Assembly: GCA_020746875.1 (NCBI GenBank)
Contig: JAGTJL010000010.1
Coordinates: 310,001-374,000 of the forward strand
Direction of reading: 5' to 3'
Origin: Rhexocercosporidium sp. MPI-PUGE-AT-0058
Taxonomy: Eukaryota; Ascomycota; Leotiomycetes; Helotiales
DNA length: 64,000 bases
The translations under genes and the position numbers were made by a program. Of this stretch, positions 23,133 to 34,703 are shown piece after piece. Position 1 is the stretch's first letter, and every line of letters begins with the position of its first letter. Below the pieces are notes generated by a model. It was not told the DNA's origin, did not search any database, and worked only from the letters and a program-made list of their open reading frames with translations.

Positions 23133-25495
23133 TGCGACTGGGAGGATGTATCAGTTTCTGCAGCTTGCCAGAGTATTAAGATTGTTGAAGCCAGCCGATA
23201 CAGCCAACGTACCAGAATAGGCATCGCCCCATGTTCCAAGCCTTCAATATTTCAAGCTGCGCCGAGTAGTGTGTGATATTCTGAATTGGATGTGCCAAAC
23301 GGGCAACAGCAGTAGAACGTCAAGCTCTCCGTATTTGTTATACAGTGAACAATTCGGTCTAAGAAGCGTACAAGACTGGAGGTGCTGATTGATATAATAT
23401 CTGTCGAATAATAAGAATAATAATAATGGAAGGTTGTTATCGAAGGATTGGCTGCAGTTCTAGAGTCAATGAGAGCTTGGAAGCAAGGAAAGAAGGGTCG
23501 AGAATCGAGATATTTGGGACGACGTCAACGTCGGTGCTAGCAATACATCGATGTTTGGATAGCACCACAGGCGGTGCGATAATGCGATTGCAAGCTAGGG
23601 TTGAGTAAATTTGGAATATGAGAAAGGTTTCGAGGAAGGAATGTGAGGAAAGGGAGTTTGGGAGGGGATACAAGGACGACATAGCAAATGTACCGTCCCA
23701 GGTCTTGGACGACGCTCCTCGCTCACGTACTAGAAGCCAAGGAGAAGCCAATGATTATTTGCGAGCTGATTGCGCGACAAGGCTTTTTGCATTGGCTCTG
23801 CTTTAGCTATGCCTAGCGTCAGGAAAGCCGCAGCTATCGTTGGGTATGATACGTCGAATTGCCCGACGGCTGAGAGTGAATGAGTTTGTGATCGGCGTGC
23901 TACAAGGGCGGCCGTTTCTCGACACCTTCGAATCCAGGAGAGATCTGTTGAGCAGTTAAACTTTACATTCGTACGATGCAGGGTACTGCCAATCAGCTTG
24001 ACTTCGTGACATGGTCATACTTTGTGCTTCTCGGCGATGGAGCAACATCTACTTAGCTACGGTTCTGCGGTAAATCTGCTTGCAGAGTCCGTGCAAGCAG
24101 ACTAGAACGCAGGTCGGATATTTTGGCTGCACTTCATAGGCCTGGTGTTGAAGTGGTGGGTGATGAAGCAGTGCTGGCGATTGCGCTAGGAGGAGACCAA
24201 GATCCTTGGGCGGATCATGATCGTTCGCCACTGGACGCCCTGGAGTTGAGGTTTGAGAAAATCTCCGGTATCGACAGAACCACGTGGGGAAATATTCCAT
24301 AGCCGCCTTCCATCAAAGAAGCAACGACGATTCGTTTTATAGGACTTTTGGTTCGAAAAAGGCAAGTTCTACAACCTCAAAAATCAGCTGAGTGGGAACC
24401 TGAGTGCGGTGAGATCAGAGCTTTGAGGAATATCCGGTGGCCCGTGGGGCATGGGGCATGGGGCATAGGGCTCCGTAAACTCTAAATGAACTCGAGAGAC
24501 TACTTCTAAAACCTGCATGTGTAGTCATTGGAGCCGGAGAAGTTCGATATCATGCCGATAAGTAAGTAGCTCCAACCTGAACGAGGAAATACAAATTTGA
24601 TTTTCGGCCAGAAAGATTACACACAAAACAGCCAGGATTTTGGTGTTGGTAACAACGAATCCTCGCTTTCTGAGCGTTGCTGGGCGACTTTGCGGAATAT
24701 ACGGAGCATTGTCTTGTCTCAGAGTCATTTCCCTAAGGTTTCCCAGGAGTGACCTACCCCTCCCCACTTCTTCGCCACAACGAAATGACTGTGCGTCTGG
24801 AGGGTCTGAAAGCAGGATACTGTAGAAAATCAATATTTCAGAGCAGCTACTTTTCATTGCGTTTTCTAGGACCCTATTTGCTCAAACGTTTCCGCTTGAT
24901 AACCCCCCTTCCTATTTTCGCGCTGAAGAGCACAGTTGCACAGGCCAATCAGTTCTAAGGTACCTTCAGGTTGCTCTAAGATTTTCATGAACCAATCTTA
25001 ACACAAAATGGCCAATGCCTTAACGTCGAGATTTTTGAGGTTTTGTTGCTAGAGTAATCATTTCGCCAAGTGATGATGAGGCTTGCTGATCAATTTGTTT
25101 TAGAATTCCCTCAGCTCGCTTTCTGCAGGGCGTCAACAGCTGCGCGGCACCTCACCTCCGTCAGGAGGGGTGGAAGCATTTTCTACACCACAACTGAAGA
25201 TTTAAGTTGTGTAAATTCTCCTATTCTGCTTGTTACTTGCAATTCCAGCCAAATTGTGGTTATTGCGTTGAGTTCTGAGGTCATAAGGGTCTGTAGATAT
25301 TTAACACCACCTTCACATCCAGGCTGACAGTTTCAATTCGCTCCTAATTCGTCTCGCATATTTCATGATGTCAGATCTTAGCGCCTTCCCAATTCTTAAT
25401 GCATTCAAAACAACAACAACTTCTGTTCTTCAGAATGATAGTCCACCGTTCAATCCCTGACAAAAGCTTATCATCCAGAACACGAAGCAATCTCA
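23133..25495. other. long intergenic region, no gene seen
   Basis: About 2.4 kb lacking family-like open frames on either strand. It contains three perfect copies of the 7-mer ggggcat at 24446-24466. The region between two hypothetical genes on opposite strands would hold both promoters. Confidence 0.45.
24446..24466. repeat. short tandem repeat, ggggcat x3
   Basis: Three perfect 7-base copies followed by a degenerate fourth. A small satellite in otherwise unstructured intergenic DNA. Confidence 0.9.
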
Positions 25496-26728
25496 ATGAA
25501 GCCTGCAGCATCGAGACTACAAATTGGATTCGAATCTCTAGCTACAGAGATAGTCTTGACCGTATTGGACGAAATCACCGATCTGCCAACTCTACACGGC
25601 CTGATTAATGCCTCTCCAGTAGCATTTCGCCTGTTCGGACAGCATGGCGTCGGAATCGTCGAGTCAATCTTGAACTCTGGCAACACGACAAAGCGAATAC
25701 CAGAGATCATCCGACTTATTACTTTGATACGCTCATCGTCCCTTCCGATCCATAGTCTCGAAGAATTCCAATATCGAGTTCTAAGTCAGAGCATGGTGCA
25801 GCAGAGGACCAGTGCCGCGTTTATCCCAGGGGCGCTACCTAGGGACGCCTCACCTATAGTACTACGCAGTATTCTGGCATCTGCAACCAAGATTTCCTAT
25901 CTCACTTCAAACTGTCTCGACTTTTACCTTGGTAAACTTGCGGCAATTGAGCCGGAGGTTCTAGTGGATGAGAAGTTCAGCTACCGACAAGGCCATCCAC
26001 CACACCTCTCGACAATACAAGCGTGGAAAATGAGACCAGAAGGGCAAAAGTTAAAACTAGGGAAAGTAGAACAAGCTTCTTGGATTGAAGTTCAACGTGT
26101 GGAGCGTGCATTTTGGCGCGTAGAGTTCTTTCATGATCTCAAAGTGGCTGCTGCACGACCTCTGCTGTCATGGCCTGGAGATGACCTGGCGAGATTGAAA
26201 AGGATCCAGCCAAAAGACTTTTACAGCAAAACTTCGTACGCCGAACATGAGGAAATTAAGACTATTGTTAACTATCTTGATATACTACGAACAGGAGATT
26301 CGGCTTCTTTGCCAGTGACAACGAAATTGCCAGATGTTCTTCCAAAGCAGCTCGAAAGTCCGCCTACTTGCCCCTTGTCCATGCCTGGCGACAGCGACCA
26401 TGATCATCTTCTCATTCCAGCACCAGGCTATTCACATTGGAGAGGCCTCTCTGGCCACTTTGACTCTCCACTGAGATGCATATCTTTCGATCCTTTCAGG
26501 AGACTGGGCTTCGCATTGTGGTCTCGCCATCGTATGACTTCTTTGGGTCTCCTGAAGCCTCCCAATCAAGGCCCTGGCTCGAAGTCGACTGACTACTACT
26601 TCTTCGTATGGAAAAGTATTCTCAGCGACGATGAGATTTCGGATTTCGAGATGTCAAATAAGGAAAGAGAGCAAAGAGGTGGGATGCCACCTCTTCTGGA
26701 ACATCTGGGAAGGCTCGGCTTGCATTGA
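25496..26728 (+). CDS. F-box-like hypothetical protein
   Basis: A single open frame of 410 residues. Residues about 13-45 (FESLATEIVLTVLDEITDLP, then LHGLINASPVAFRLF) fit the short F-box-like motif frequent in lineage-expanded fungal proteins, which can bind Skp1 in SCF ubiquitin ligases. The rest is helical and hydrophilic with no recognised repeat. The C-terminal part holds a Trp/Tyr-rich segment (FRRLGFALWSRHRM; DYYFFVWKSIL). Substrate and role unknown; Skp1 binding is inference from the motif only. No close partner genes. Confidence 0.72.
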   Translation: MKPAASRLQIGFESLATEIVLTVLDEITDLPTLHGLINASPVAFRLFGQHGVGIVESILNSGNTTKRIPEIIRLITLIRSSSLPIHSLEEFQYRVLSQSMVQQRTSAAFIPGALPRDASPIVLRSILASATKISYLTSNCLDFYLGKLAAIEPEVLVDEKFSYRQGHPPHLSTIQAWKMRPEGQKLKLGKVEQASWIEVQRVERAFWRVEFFHDLKVAAARPLLSWPGDDLARLKRIQPKDFYSKTSYAEHEEIKTIVNYLDILRTGDSASLPVTTKLPDVLPKQLESPPTCPLSMPGDSDHDHLLIPAPGYSHWRGLSGHFDSPLRCISFDPFRRLGFALWSRHRMTSLGLLKPPNQGPGSKSTDYYFFVWKSILSDDEISDFEMSNKEREQRGGMPPLLEHLGRLGLH

Positions 26729-27060
26729 AGCTGTGACGAGCTCTGTAGTTCCCTTCAAGGTAGAAACATGTGACTGCGCTAGCGTCAGGACTTTGCTTCA
26801 CGGTAGTGCGCGGTTGACTGCCCTTCCTTCCTTGGTGGGGTTGGTGGGGTGGTCGCGACTGACGTCGCGCCAACATGACGCGGGGAGCTCAAAGTGTTGA
26901 TGTTACAGTCATGAATTGTTCGGCGGGTTCCATGGTACCTAGCTCAATCTGCATTCGTCACATTAACCTCAAATCAAACCCGCAATCTCATTCAGGCCAA
27001 ATGCTCTTCCAAAATAACCAGCGTTCGGACATTCGATTTATCAAAACAAATCCTAATAGC
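26729..27060. other. convergent 3' regions, no gene seen
   Basis: About 330 bases between convergent stops; nothing coding recognised. Confidence 0.45.
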
Positions 27061-28621
27061 TCAAGCACCTGCTGGTCCTCCTTGAGACTGTGCTACAACA
27101 TTCTCAACTATTAAGAGCATGCTCGGTCTGAAAGCCTCAAAGTTGAACTGTGCATCGAGCGTTACAACTCCCAACGGATGCCAAACCTTAATACTTGTGA
27201 TATCCTTCACACCCAGTGCGACTTTATGGTCGATGAGGAAGTACGCGCAGCCAGCCCCATTCTTCGACCCAAGAAGAGCATAGAAAGGACCGGGATTCGG
27301 ATCGTTCTTGGTGAATGTTGTTGCTGTGACGTAAGTGCCTCCAATGGTCAATTTGTTCGCGCCCTGGTGTGCCCAATAGATTTGTGACCGGGTGTCGAGG
27401 TTGTCGATTCCTACCCGGATCATGTATCTAACTATAGCAGGATCCTGTGTTAGTCTTGTTCTTTGAGTTGTAATCTACGACCTCGAGATCCTTTGGGTAT
27501 TGGTTGTAGACACGACCTCAAATCGATTCGAAGTAGTGTTTAAGGGGGAATGAAATGCGAGAACACTCACCGTTTTTAATGTCTGTTGGGGGCGTGGTCT
27601 CTTGGCAGGCAATAAGCCATCTAAATAATAAAAGCGTTAGCTATGTTCTTATCAAGCAGAGTTCTGGATTGAAAAGACAGAAATCACGAAGTGAACTGTT
27701 TCCGCGTCCTGCATAAATGTCTTCGCTAAGAGACCTGATATAGCTTACTGGAGGTACGCAGCATCACTCCACTGCAACGAAGTCGGAGTTAGCAATTATG
27801 TCTCCGAAATGAATTCAACGAATAGACATACCGAATAAATCTGTGAGATGGGTGGCTCGCCTGGGAAACGGTCTGGATTATTCACATCATATGGGAACCA
27901 GCGCTCTTCAGCCGTCGATACACCTGCCGGGCTATTATTCGCATCTGCAACAATGGCTCCAGCTGCGGGATAGAAAACATTTTCGAATCTTGCTGTGGTG
28001 GGCTTAAGTCCATCATCAGTACCGGCTCTCAAACTCTGTCCGTTTCTTTTCTGCTTACTCTAGTAATCACGGCATCGCCACCGTTCGCAGGCAACAACTT
28101 GCCAGCATCATCGTTCTGGTAGTGCTTCATTATTGCTGTAGTTCTGTCGATTCCCAAGGCTGCGAAAGCGTCGTTCAAAGAGTCTTTGAAGACTGGATAA
28201 TTGGCATCGATGGTTTGAGACCACTAGACACAGCGTCAGTAGATGTTATGGGAAAGTTTTGAGGGTAGCCTTTGGTCACACTTACTCCTTCTCTTTCCCA
28301 GATCCTTGGGTCCTGTATTGTAGATTCTGTGGAAGTTTGAGCTACCAGCTGGCAACTCAGCATATATCCTTTTTGTTGTCTGCCTGCATACGATTCGTCG
28401 GCTCGTTTTGTGAGGTATGTGCCATTGGTGTTATGAACGGGTACTGCTGCGCGACTTTCAATTTCTTCAACATAATTAACTATAGAAGGTACTTCGTTGT
28501 CGAGTATTTGAATGGAGAGCCCCTTGGGTTGTGCGTTTTTGATTGCAAGAAGAATAACAAAGAGCAGAACAATCAAGGAGGTGAAGATGTTCTTGCAAAA
28601 TCCCGACCCGAAGAGAGGCAT
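27061..28621 (-). pseudogene. type II membrane or secreted hypothetical protein, apparent frameshift
   Basis: Exon 1 (28286-28621) begins with a short basic segment and a strong hydrophobic span (FTSLIVLLFVILLAI), a signal anchor or signal peptide. Further exons: 27832-28223, a tiny exon near 27752-27774 (WSDAAYLQ), one near 27580-27620 (WLIACQETTPPTDIKN) and a last one from about 27430 to 27061. The C-terminal part (IYWAHQGANKLTIGGTYVTA; GPFYALLGSKNGAGCAYFLI) looks like a compact beta-rich domain, family not recognised. Within exon 2, at an A-rich run around 28045-28060, the frame from IDRTTAIMKHYQ to GGDAVIT closes and the next frame (SLRAGTDDGLKPTTARFENV) takes over. One missing A restores a continuous frame; splicing would need a 23-nt intron. 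Sequence error or real lesion. Confidence 0.6.
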
Positions 28622-30069
28622 TGTGAAGTGAGTTATGTTTGAGACCTTAATATGGAGAGGTTGAAAATGGGCTAGTAGGCTTCAGAGAGGTAAGTTGAAT
28701 TCGCGGTAATATGAAGAGGAAAGAGTTTGCAAGATGAGATTGAGAGGATCAGAAGTGATTTCTTGGGGTGGTAGTCGAGGCAGGTTCTTGACATTCAAGA
28801 ACCCACGTCAGCATTTTCCAGTCATATGAGATCCTTGATATAAAGGTATAAACCAGTTCTACATTAAAAAGATCAGCAAAATGTTTACTAGTCACTCTAA
28901 ACAGTCGCGTGTTCCTAAGGCAGGGATATCTTACGAGAGAAAGCATTTCATTTGACAGTGTTAACATCAAAATATCAATTATGAGCAGGATGCGTTCTCG
29001 GTGCCCAGAAACTTTGCAGTAGAGGCGAATGTTGCGACCTTGTTTAGTTGTCAAGTGTCTTGCGACTGATCCTTCAGCTCGCTAAAACTTGTTTTTCGTG
29101 CTCCTCGGTTTCTGTAACCTCTGATACAGTCAGACTTGCGAATTTAATTAATTCACTCTAGTAGTTACGTCTTCCTGCTTTCGCATTCGCGTTCGGTCCT
29201 GCATATATTACAACCCCGAGCAGAACATGAATGCAGGGTTGTCTCTGAGCAGACAGACTTTGTACCTTGCATATCAGCTCTCACATAATGTGGAATCAGG
29301 GACTCTCTAAACACTACGCCGCTGATGATATTGCACTTTGTTCATGAGACACACCAAGTAAGCCAAGACTCTAACATGAATTGCGACTCGAGTTTCACAG
29401 ACGTGTGAGTCCGCTGCTAGGTATCGTCGCATTCGCAGAGTTTCCATGCCCAGTGGACCAGTACCGATGGCAGATTGGTCACAATTAATGCTCATCTCAG
29501 TTCACATCTCTATATCCGAGAAAGAGCAACACACACAGCAGCTAGTTGCCACCTACGGGGTCTCTATCATTCCCCGGTATTATTTTCTGCTTTCGTATGA
29601 ATGCTGCGAACTTTTCAGTGACACTTGTGTCAGGTATTACAAACAAAATCTATGCAATACATACACCTATGGACTTTACTAGAGACCCAAAGATCAAACA
29701 TGATTACTGTAATTATTTCAGAATCACTAAATTGAATGCTACCGGCTTTCGAGGTCAACGTCATTTAGAACAAGTGACGATACACCTTGTGAAGAGTATT
29801 GGTAACGTGACATCTCAAAAGCTCTCGCACAATTATCAGAGTATCAGGGTACAACGTTTGAAACCGAGAGTGTTGAATAGCAATTAAAGTACAGATGTAA
29901 ATTAGAAAGTATTTCAGTTTAAGGAGTGGATTGGCTTTCCCAGCCAAAGAACAAAGGTTAACAGCACTTTAAACAGTGTCCAGTGAGAAATAAAGTCGAT
30001 TCCAAACAATCCATCAGCTTCCTTCAAGATTCCTTGAGCTTATTCGATTGAAAGTACGATACTCTTTGT
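28622..30069. other. intergenic, no gene seen
   Basis: About 1.45 kb of AT-rich sequence with short open frames only and no recognisable domain, repeat or RNA gene. Confidence 0.45.
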
Positions 30070-30920
30070 TTACTGACCTTTGATCTTGGTGCAATGGCGG
30101 CATGCGGTTGTTGAGTTACTCCAGGCGGGGGTTGAAGTTGGGACGTAACTAGAGCTGGAGGGGCAAAGCTCTGAGCTAGTCGCAGTGACCGTCACTGTCG
30201 AAGTGGTATTCTCCAGGATAGTTTGAGTTTGCCAAAGGGTGGAAGGTGGTGGGCAAGTTGGAGCAGCACCACACCCGCTTGCCCTCAGGGCAACCTGGAA
30301 ACACGTGGTTTGGCCGAAATCGGGGTTGACGTAGATGTTATAAACGGTGTCTGTCGCGGGACATGCGAAAAACACAGAAGAACCTTTGTATAGAATCTTG
30401 TCGGAAGAATCGATGGAGAATCCTGGGCTTGGAGGTTTCCCTTCGTCGCATTGGATTTGGGTCGTTGGAGGCTCTGCCATGAAGTTAGCGGACGGACGTT
30501 GAGATGAACAAGTACCCGTCAAGGGCAAGTAGTTTACCGGTCACAATACATCCGAAACCACTCGAATCTGTGATACCACCGCTATCAATGTAGAATGTTG
30601 AAGTTTGTTCTGTCCCATTCAAGCGGATCTGTCCACTAATCAAGACTTCAGTATGAATTATTTCAATTTCTTAGGATGAGAATCAGGATCAACAAAAAAA
30701 TAAATGATCCTGATCCCGGATCAACGAGATTTCAAGGGCGGAAAGTTACGTACTCTGAGAGCTGGCCTGCAGGACAAGTGAATGATCCCTCAGACTCGAT
30801 GCTGAAAGCACAGCCTTGGTGACCGCGGATTGCGTGAAAGCCAGTACCACCGAACCAGCTGGCTTGAGCAGTGCTAATTATTATGGCAGCACCAGAAGCC
30901 AGAGCAAAAGCGAGCTTCAT
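30070..30920 (-). CDS. secreted wall-type protein with But2 C-terminal-like domain
   Basis: Exons on the complement are 30754-30920, 30538-30635 and 30070-30473, in phase, 222 residues. The N-terminus is a signal peptide (MKLAFALASGAAIIISTAQA). The mature part has the pattern common in ascomycete extracellular proteins with the domain named after But2: GQLSDGQIRLNG, then FYIDSGGITDSSGFGCIVT, then PPTTQIQCDEG and GFSIDSSDKILYKGSSVFFA followed by a Cys-rich close ending ASGCG. The C-terminal 60 residues are Ser/Thr-rich (TSTVTVTATSSELC), as in wall-linked proteins, but there is no clear GPI tail. Related proteins are abundant wall or hyphal surface proteins; the exact role is unknown. Assignment rests on remembered motif order. 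Confidence 0.75.
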
Positions 30921-31898
30921 GTTTGGGAGAAAGTGGAGTTGCAGGACTCTGATAAGTTTGAGCTAGTAGTGGTTGGCAGGTAGGTGACTTCGATAAATCA
31001 AGAGGGACAGGAAGTTATAGGATGTCTACACGTGTGGCTATTAAAGCCGGCTGGCACTTATCCTTTGAGCTGCAATCTTCTCCGATCTTCTCTCGTCCGT
31101 GGGAGGAATATCCCATCAGTTTTAATTCCGCTGCTGTTAGAATATCCTGGCTCCGGCCTCGATTGTCCGTCCATTTGATACCTGCCTTGGCGTTTAAGAA
31201 TGACGAATGTCTATCGTCTTTGAATAACCGAAAGCGAGCCACAAAAGGCATATCCTATCAAGAACAACATACCCCAAGTAGTGTAAAGCTATTAGGTGCT
31301 GATCTTGGAGGGTATACGCGCACCGAATAGTCGAATTTCTCCACATGATTCTTAATTACACGAACCTGCCAATGTCCGCCGAGACACTCGAGCTAGCGCA
31401 TGTGAACAGCGAATGCTTGCAGACAGCAGGCATTCCGATTCGCAGATATACTCATTTCCATAGTATATTATCACAGTACCCGTCATCTGACGGTCGAGGA
31501 TTTCGTCTTTGATAGGATAAAGTAAAGTGTAGCAAGGATACATTCTCAGTGAATTGCGAGCAGGTCAAAATAAAGGTGTAAGCGTCTCTCGCAGTGCGTT
31601 ACGCTAGCGATGCCGTCCCTGCATGCTGCACGGAAGGGGATCTACAGGGAGGATCAGCTGCTGCAGGCGGAAGGGTGGTCTCGGTTAACTTCGCTAAACT
31701 TGGTTGAACTAAGCAGAGGACGGGTTTCTGAATGCATATGACTGACGGACTGAGGTACCCCTAATTAAATGTGTGACACCAAAAACATAGGACGAACATT
31801 GTCTCTAACTTTCCATCTTCCCCCATTTCTCGCAATTTTGGTTCGAATCATTCTTTTAGCTCCAAACAATCTCTGCATACACTCTCCTCATCCTTATC
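30921..31898. other. intergenic divergent region, no gene seen
   Basis: About 1 kb between divergently transcribed genes; nothing coding recognised. A pyrimidine-rich stretch lies just upstream of the 31899 start. Confidence 0.45.
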
Positions 31899-33113
31899 AT
31901 GAATTCCTCAGGAATCGCCAACCCATCGAACAAGCATGAGATGAGCAATTCAAAAATCTTGGTCGACATCTACAATGCTCTCCAGCGCCTCGAGAGTTCG
32001 CTGGATGATCAGCACACTCGAATTCGTACCATCGAGGGCTCCATCCGTTCCAATGGGAGCTCACCAACTCACGGGAAGCTTTCATCAATCGCAAGTAGTA
32101 TGAGTGAGGAGAAAGACTTATCGGACCTTCCTCGATCTGTTGAATCTGCCGAATCTGCCTCATTCTTCCCCCCGGGGTACAAGTCCTCTGACTATGAGGC
32201 TTCTGTTTTGAAGCTTTTCAAGCGGCGCTTTGAATTTATGGACGACAGTTGCTCTGAACTGGAATCCAACAAAAGCTCAGAGGAGCCGAAGGAGGATAAG
32301 TTAGCCAGGACGATTAAAACCCCTCAGTCATTCGTGGAGAGCATCGATAAAGATAGCCTATCAGCACCATGGAACAGAGATCGCAAAAATGTCCCAGATC
32401 TTGACAACTTTGATGCGTACTCTCAGTCTATCTACTCATCGAGACCTCTTTCTCGCTTCGAATTAGATATCCCGCCGGTATCTCCTGTGCCCGAGGAATC
32501 TGGAGAGTCATCTGGTAGATACTCGCTGTACGATACACCTGCTCTTCCAGTTAGCATTCCGGCAGTCGGAAGATCGATTTCCATTCGAGCCCAGGTCGCG
32601 GCCTTTTCCAGATCTGTGCCTAGCTTTCGGTTTAGGAAGTCTGGAAGTGGCATGCGATCGAAGGCTGCATCTTCAGTAAATTCAGCTGAAAGCAGTGGCT
32701 CACAATCACACGAACGAGCTGAAATTTCCTTGCACGCCTATGACAACTTGAAGAACTCAATTTATTCCTTCGTATCTTTCAGGTCAAAAGAAAGAGTTGC
32801 TAGACGCGAGGAGACAAAGCGACTCAAGGGTCTTTCTCTAGTACGAGGAAACGGGAGCAATTTGGACAGCGCGCACAGTGAGAAGCATGAGACCGAGGGA
32901 AACGGCGCCTTGGCTACGCTTCATTCGCTTCTTGGTCAATTGGGGGAGTTCAGCATCAATTATTACCGAGCGAAGAGGTCCATTGCAACTGGAATGGTTT
33001 CGCTTAATTGGCAACGATGTCTAAGCAACGACCCCCTCTCTAATATGCGAGATCTTGTTGATTGTCCCTCGTTCGCAATCATTCATTCACTCATTTACTT
33101 TCCTTTGTTGTAA
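31899..33113 (+). CDS. hypothetical Ser-rich protein
   Basis: A single open frame of 404 residues, not recognised. Residues about 18-55 predict a short coiled coil (SKILVDIYNALQRLESSLDD). The middle is Ser/Asp/Pro-rich and probably disordered, with a basic patch (FRFRKSGSGMRSKAASS). A more ordered segment is SLHAYDNLKNSIYSFVSFRS. The last 45 residues after GMVSLNWQRC are less typical of coding sequence, so an intron near the end is possible. No signal peptide or span in the main part. Confidence 0.6.
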   Translation: MNSSGIANPSNKHEMSNSKILVDIYNALQRLESSLDDQHTRIRTIEGSIRSNGSSPTHGKLSSIASSMSEEKDLSDLPRSVESAESASFFPPGYKSSDYEASVLKLFKRRFEFMDDSCSELESNKSSEEPKEDKLARTIKTPQSFVESIDKDSLSAPWNRDRKNVPDLDNFDAYSQSIYSSRPLSRFELDIPPVSPVPEESGESSGRYSLYDTPALPVSIPAVGRSISIRAQVAAFSRSVPSFRFRKSGSGMRSKAASSVNSAESSGSQSHERAEISLHAYDNLKNSIYSFVSFRSKERVARREETKRLKGLSLVRGNGSNLDSAHSEKHETEGNGALATLHSLLGQLGEFSINYYRAKRSIATGMVSLNWQRCLSNDPLSNMRDLVDCPSFAIIHSLIYFPLL

Positions 33114-34703
33114 TATGTTGCTCGATGGGACTCTCGCTGAGCGTATGATTTGAATCCATCAAACCCTCAATTGCTGTAACATAAAACAAGTTGATTTCTA
33201 GCCACAGAAAAAGTTCGCAATTAACACTCAATGGCTTTGCCCGTTTTTGACAGCGACTCAACAGTAGCTAGATAGATTACCCAGAATCAATGGACACATC
33301 TGCGCAACTATTGCAATTCGAAGCCATGCCCGTCAAAACTTCTGATTGTTGCCTTCGCGTTTGTGTAGCCATTCCCTGCTGGTGGCTTATGCCCTGCAGC
33401 ATGCAACCCTACCTGTGTTACCACCCTCGTCTATCTAGCAAGGTCAACGGCAGGGGGAAATCCGGGGTTTAGTGGGCTTACGATGTTCATTTAAGCTTAC
33501 CGACTACAAACAAACAAGGAACACCAGCCCACCACCCCACTGGTGGTAGGCAGGCTTCGCTACTTGCAGAAATGCGAGCGCATTTGTGTGCAATCCGATT
33601 GGCCTTGCCGTAAGAAGTTCCATATCATCCCACCAGCTGTGAAAACAACTCTGAGCTATGCCAAACCTTGATATTTACTATTTTCAACCAGCTCCCTTGA
33701 CAACACGACGGCGGCACTGCCTCTATCGATTGATGCTTCAATATTTGAGCGATCCCGAACGCGAATGCGAATAAACTTCAAAAGCCAAGGTTGGTTTTAT
33801 AAAGTGCCTGAAAGCCAGAAACCTGATTTCAGTTGTCAATAATATCTGCGGTGTCGTGGCGAGATCAGGACATGAGGTTGCTAATTACGAAAGTTACTAG
33901 TTGAGCGGTGACAATCAGTTCCAAAGCACATGGGAAATTGGCAAGATGTCATGATTTAATCTCAGGTCATATACTCGCTTGATTGCTTACACTTACCCTA
34001 CACAAACTGTCTTGTGAGCCAGACGCAAAGGTAACTTTCAGTTGAGTTTGCACTATGTTGCACTCCCTCCACACAAACACACACACAATTTATTTAATCG
34101 CAATTCACGACAGCGCTTGGGAAATAGAGCTTAAGATAGCCGTTACATGGCGAGTTAATGTGAGTAGACAGTAAGCAAACATACTGGTCCTTGCATTTGG
34201 ACTACTGCTCCCCTCCCCCTTTTCGCACACATGAGAGGCACACATGAGAGGCAAGGATAAGAAGCTCACAATCACCCTTGTGCATCCCGCGCCTTCGGCG
34301 GGTTTCAGAGAAGAACTAGTTCGGATCATGAGTCACATTGTTAATCCATCAAAGGATCCATAGTGACGAAAGATTACGGGAGCTGTCCGGGATATTGAAT
34401 TGCTACCCACTCGGCTCGTTCATCAAAATCAAGGAAATTGGAAACCATTACGCTGAAGGCTGCATGACTCTCACTCATTCATAGATTAATCTAACATCAA
34501 CTGAAATGATCACGCGCTTCCAGGGGAGGGGGCCTTTGACACCCCTGGCAGTCTTCAGAACGGCTTTATCATGTGAGTTATGAGTTGCTACATACTCAAG
34601 TCCTTTCCGCATATTTTGGTACAGTCAATCGCTACCATTGCATTGAACTCACTTCATCATCGACCAAAATCTGTTGATATTGGTCGGCATCTTCAAAACA
34701 ATC
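33114..34703. other. long intergenic region, no gene seen
   Basis: About 1.6 kb with only short unrelated open frames. A 13-base unit (gcacacatgagag) is directly repeated at 34225-34250. The end is the promoter of the large secreted-protein gene. Confidence 0.45.
34225..34250. repeat. direct repeat, 13 bp x2
   Basis: Two adjacent perfect copies of gcacacatgagag. Probably a small slippage duplication. Confidence 0.9.

Noticed and set aside
23920..23945. TTCGAATCC-like box suggesting a tRNA T arm
   Set aside because: No matching A box, acceptor stem or anticodon arm within 100 bases; other such boxes lie in coding sequence.
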